A stretch of DNA of 5,887 nt, from contig CAIMBV010000228.1 in the NCBI GenBank assembly GCA_903839355.1, forward strand, positions 1-5,887, in the 5' to 3' direction. The notes below the pieces were generated by a model, which worked only from the letters and a program-made list of their open reading frames with translations, was not told the DNA's origin and ran no database searches. Numbering within the stretch: the first letter of the stretch is position 1; the number at the start of each line of letters is the position of its first letter. A program made the position numbers and the translations under genes. This stretch comes from an uncultured Actinomycetes bacterium. GTDB lineage: Bacteria > Actinomycetota > Actinomycetes > Nanopelagicales > Nanopelagicaceae. Below are positions 5,049 to 5,887 of this stretch, piece by piece.

Positions 5049-5887
5049 GTGTCAGATCTATCCGGCGAAATTATCGATAATCGCTATGAGCTGCTATCGC
5101 TCATAGCCGCCGGAGGTATGGCTTCGATTTATAAGGCCACGGACCTGCGCCTGGACCGCTTTGTCGCGGTCAAAATCATGCACCCGCACCTGGCCAATGA
5201 CGAAGAGTTCGTCAATCGCTTCATCCGCGAGGCGAAGGCGATCGCTGCACTTTCGCATCCGAATATCGTCTCCATCCAGGATCAAGGTTGGAACGAGGGT
5301 GGAGCACCTGCAGTCTTCATTGTGATGGAATTTATCGATGGCCAAACCTTGCGCGATCTGCTTTTTGAGAAAGAACGCTTAACTCCGACCGAACTCTTGC
5401 ACTACATGATTCCCGTCGTGAGCGCCCTCTCGCAAGCGCATGGGTTGGGTATTAATCACCGCGATTTAAAACCAGAAAATATATTGATCTCAAAGGATGG
5501 TCGAGTCAAAATCGCAGACTTTGGTCTGGCACGAGGTGGTTTGCTCGGGAGCACGATGACAGTCGATTCGAGCGTGGTCTTAGGGAGCGTCTCGTATCTC
5601 TCCCCGGAACAAGTTGAGCGCGGAATATCTGATGCTCGCAGTGATATCTATTCACTAGGAATTATGTTCTTTGAGTTGCTCACCGGCAGTAAGCCGTACG
5701 ACGGTGATACTCCGATTCAGATTGCCTTCAAGCATGTGAATGAGCGAGTACCTGCCCCTTCCACCTTGGTGGAAGGAATACCCCCCGCTCTTGATGAATT
5801 AGTTCTCCGCGCAACCTCTCCCAATCCAGATCATCGCCAGAAAAATTGCACTCAACTTCTGGAAGAGTTACAGCAGATTCAGATGGA
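5049..5887 (+). CDS. pknL: Ser/Thr protein kinase, PknL/PknB-like, catalytic domain (cut by right window edge)
   Basis: This is a Hanks-type protein kinase that phosphorylates Ser/Thr on target proteins. In actinobacteria such kinases are normally membrane-anchored, with the kinase domain in the cytoplasm. The 279 residues read by hand cover essentially one whole kinase domain. Features are the Gly-rich loop IAAGGMASIY (19-28), catalytic Lys42 in VAVKIM, the alpha-C Glu61 in FIREAKAI, the catalytic loop HRDLKPEN (137-144), DFG (157-159), an activation segment rich in Ser/Thr, SPEQ in place of APE, and SDIYSLGIMFFELLTG in subdomain IX. The first glycine of the loop is Ala20. All catalytic residues are present, so it should be active. 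Any transmembrane helix and PASTA repeats would lie beyond the edge. The PknL name rests on synteny with metF and idsA (compare Rv2172c-Rv2176c), and PknA or PknB type remains possible. The GTG start has a TANNNT box and no ribosome site. Confidence 0.88.
   Translation, partial: MSDLSGEIIDNRYELLSLIAAGGMASIYKATDLRLDRFVAVKIMHPHLANDEEFVNRFIREAKAIAALSHPNIVSIQDQGWNEGGAPAVFIVMEFIDGQTLRDLLFEKERLTPTELLHYMIPVVSALSQAHGLGINHRDLKPENILISKDGRVKIADFGLARGGLLGSTMTVDSSVVLGSVSYLSPEQVERGISDARSDIYSLGIMFFELLTGSKPYDGDTPIQIAFKHVNERVPAPSTLVEGIPPALDELVLRATSPNPDHRQKNCTQLLEELQQIQM

Noticed and set aside
5094..5345. 83-codon minus-strand frame at the right end
   Set aside because: It is a shadow of the protein kinase domain, whose plus-strand frame is open from 5049 to the edge with all kinase motifs.
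1..5887. tRNA, rRNA, CRISPR array, insertion sequence or attachment site
   Set aside because: No cloverleaf, regularly spaced direct repeats, transposase motifs or terminal inverted repeats were found when reading both strands. Nearly all bases are accounted for by coding sequence.

Overview
The window looks like a chromosomal segment of an actinobacterium with a GC content near 50% by eye. Four lines of evidence support this. Four genes start with GTG. Several starts sit 6-8 bp after a TANNNT -10 element, as in actinobacterial leaderless genes. The gene order metF / idsA-type prenyl synthase / ... / pknL-type kinase recalls the Rv2172c-Rv2176c region of Mycobacterium tuberculosis. The TPP aptamer opens with the ACGGGAGCC form common in that phylum. 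The moderate GC and the carotenoid genes would fit a small-genome freshwater actinobacterium (Nanopelagicales or Luna-like), but that placement is only a guess.

Layout. Positions 1-307, minus strand: the N-terminal 102 residues of a MetF-type 5,10-methylenetetrahydrofolate reductase, which runs off the left edge. Positions 308-331: a 24-bp divergent promoter region in which the two -10 elements overlap. Positions 332-3797, plus strand: a compact carotenoid operon of geranylgeranyl diphosphate synthase (crtE/idsA), phytoene desaturase (crtI) and phytoene synthase (crtB). Together these can take IPP and DMAPP/FPP to phytoene and on to lycopene or a related desaturated C40 carotene. No cyclase, elongase or cleavage enzyme is present. 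Positions 3817-3907: a TPP (THI-box) riboswitch whose basal stem can cover the ribosome binding site of the next gene. Positions 3914-4528: a PnuC-family transporter, called PnuT (thiamine) because of the riboswitch. Positions 4538-5032: a small P-loop kinase of the uridine-kinase-like type. Positions 5049-5887: the catalytic domain of a PknL-like Ser/Thr protein kinase, which runs off the right edge.

How the parts may work together. The first three plus-strand genes form a pathway module in the order GGPP, then desaturation, then C40 condensation. The next two form a second module, in which a riboswitch-controlled vitamin channel sits next to a kinase that could trap the imported vitamin by phosphorylation. 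Both modules lie between conserved actinobacterial housekeeping or signalling genes (metF, idsA and pknL).

The points most worth following up are the riboswitch-transporter-kinase module, the riboswitch's departure from consensus in its pyrophosphate-sensing arm, and the overlapping leaderless divergent promoter. No RNA genes, mobile elements or CRISPR arrays were seen, and no stretch over 300 bases lacks a gene.
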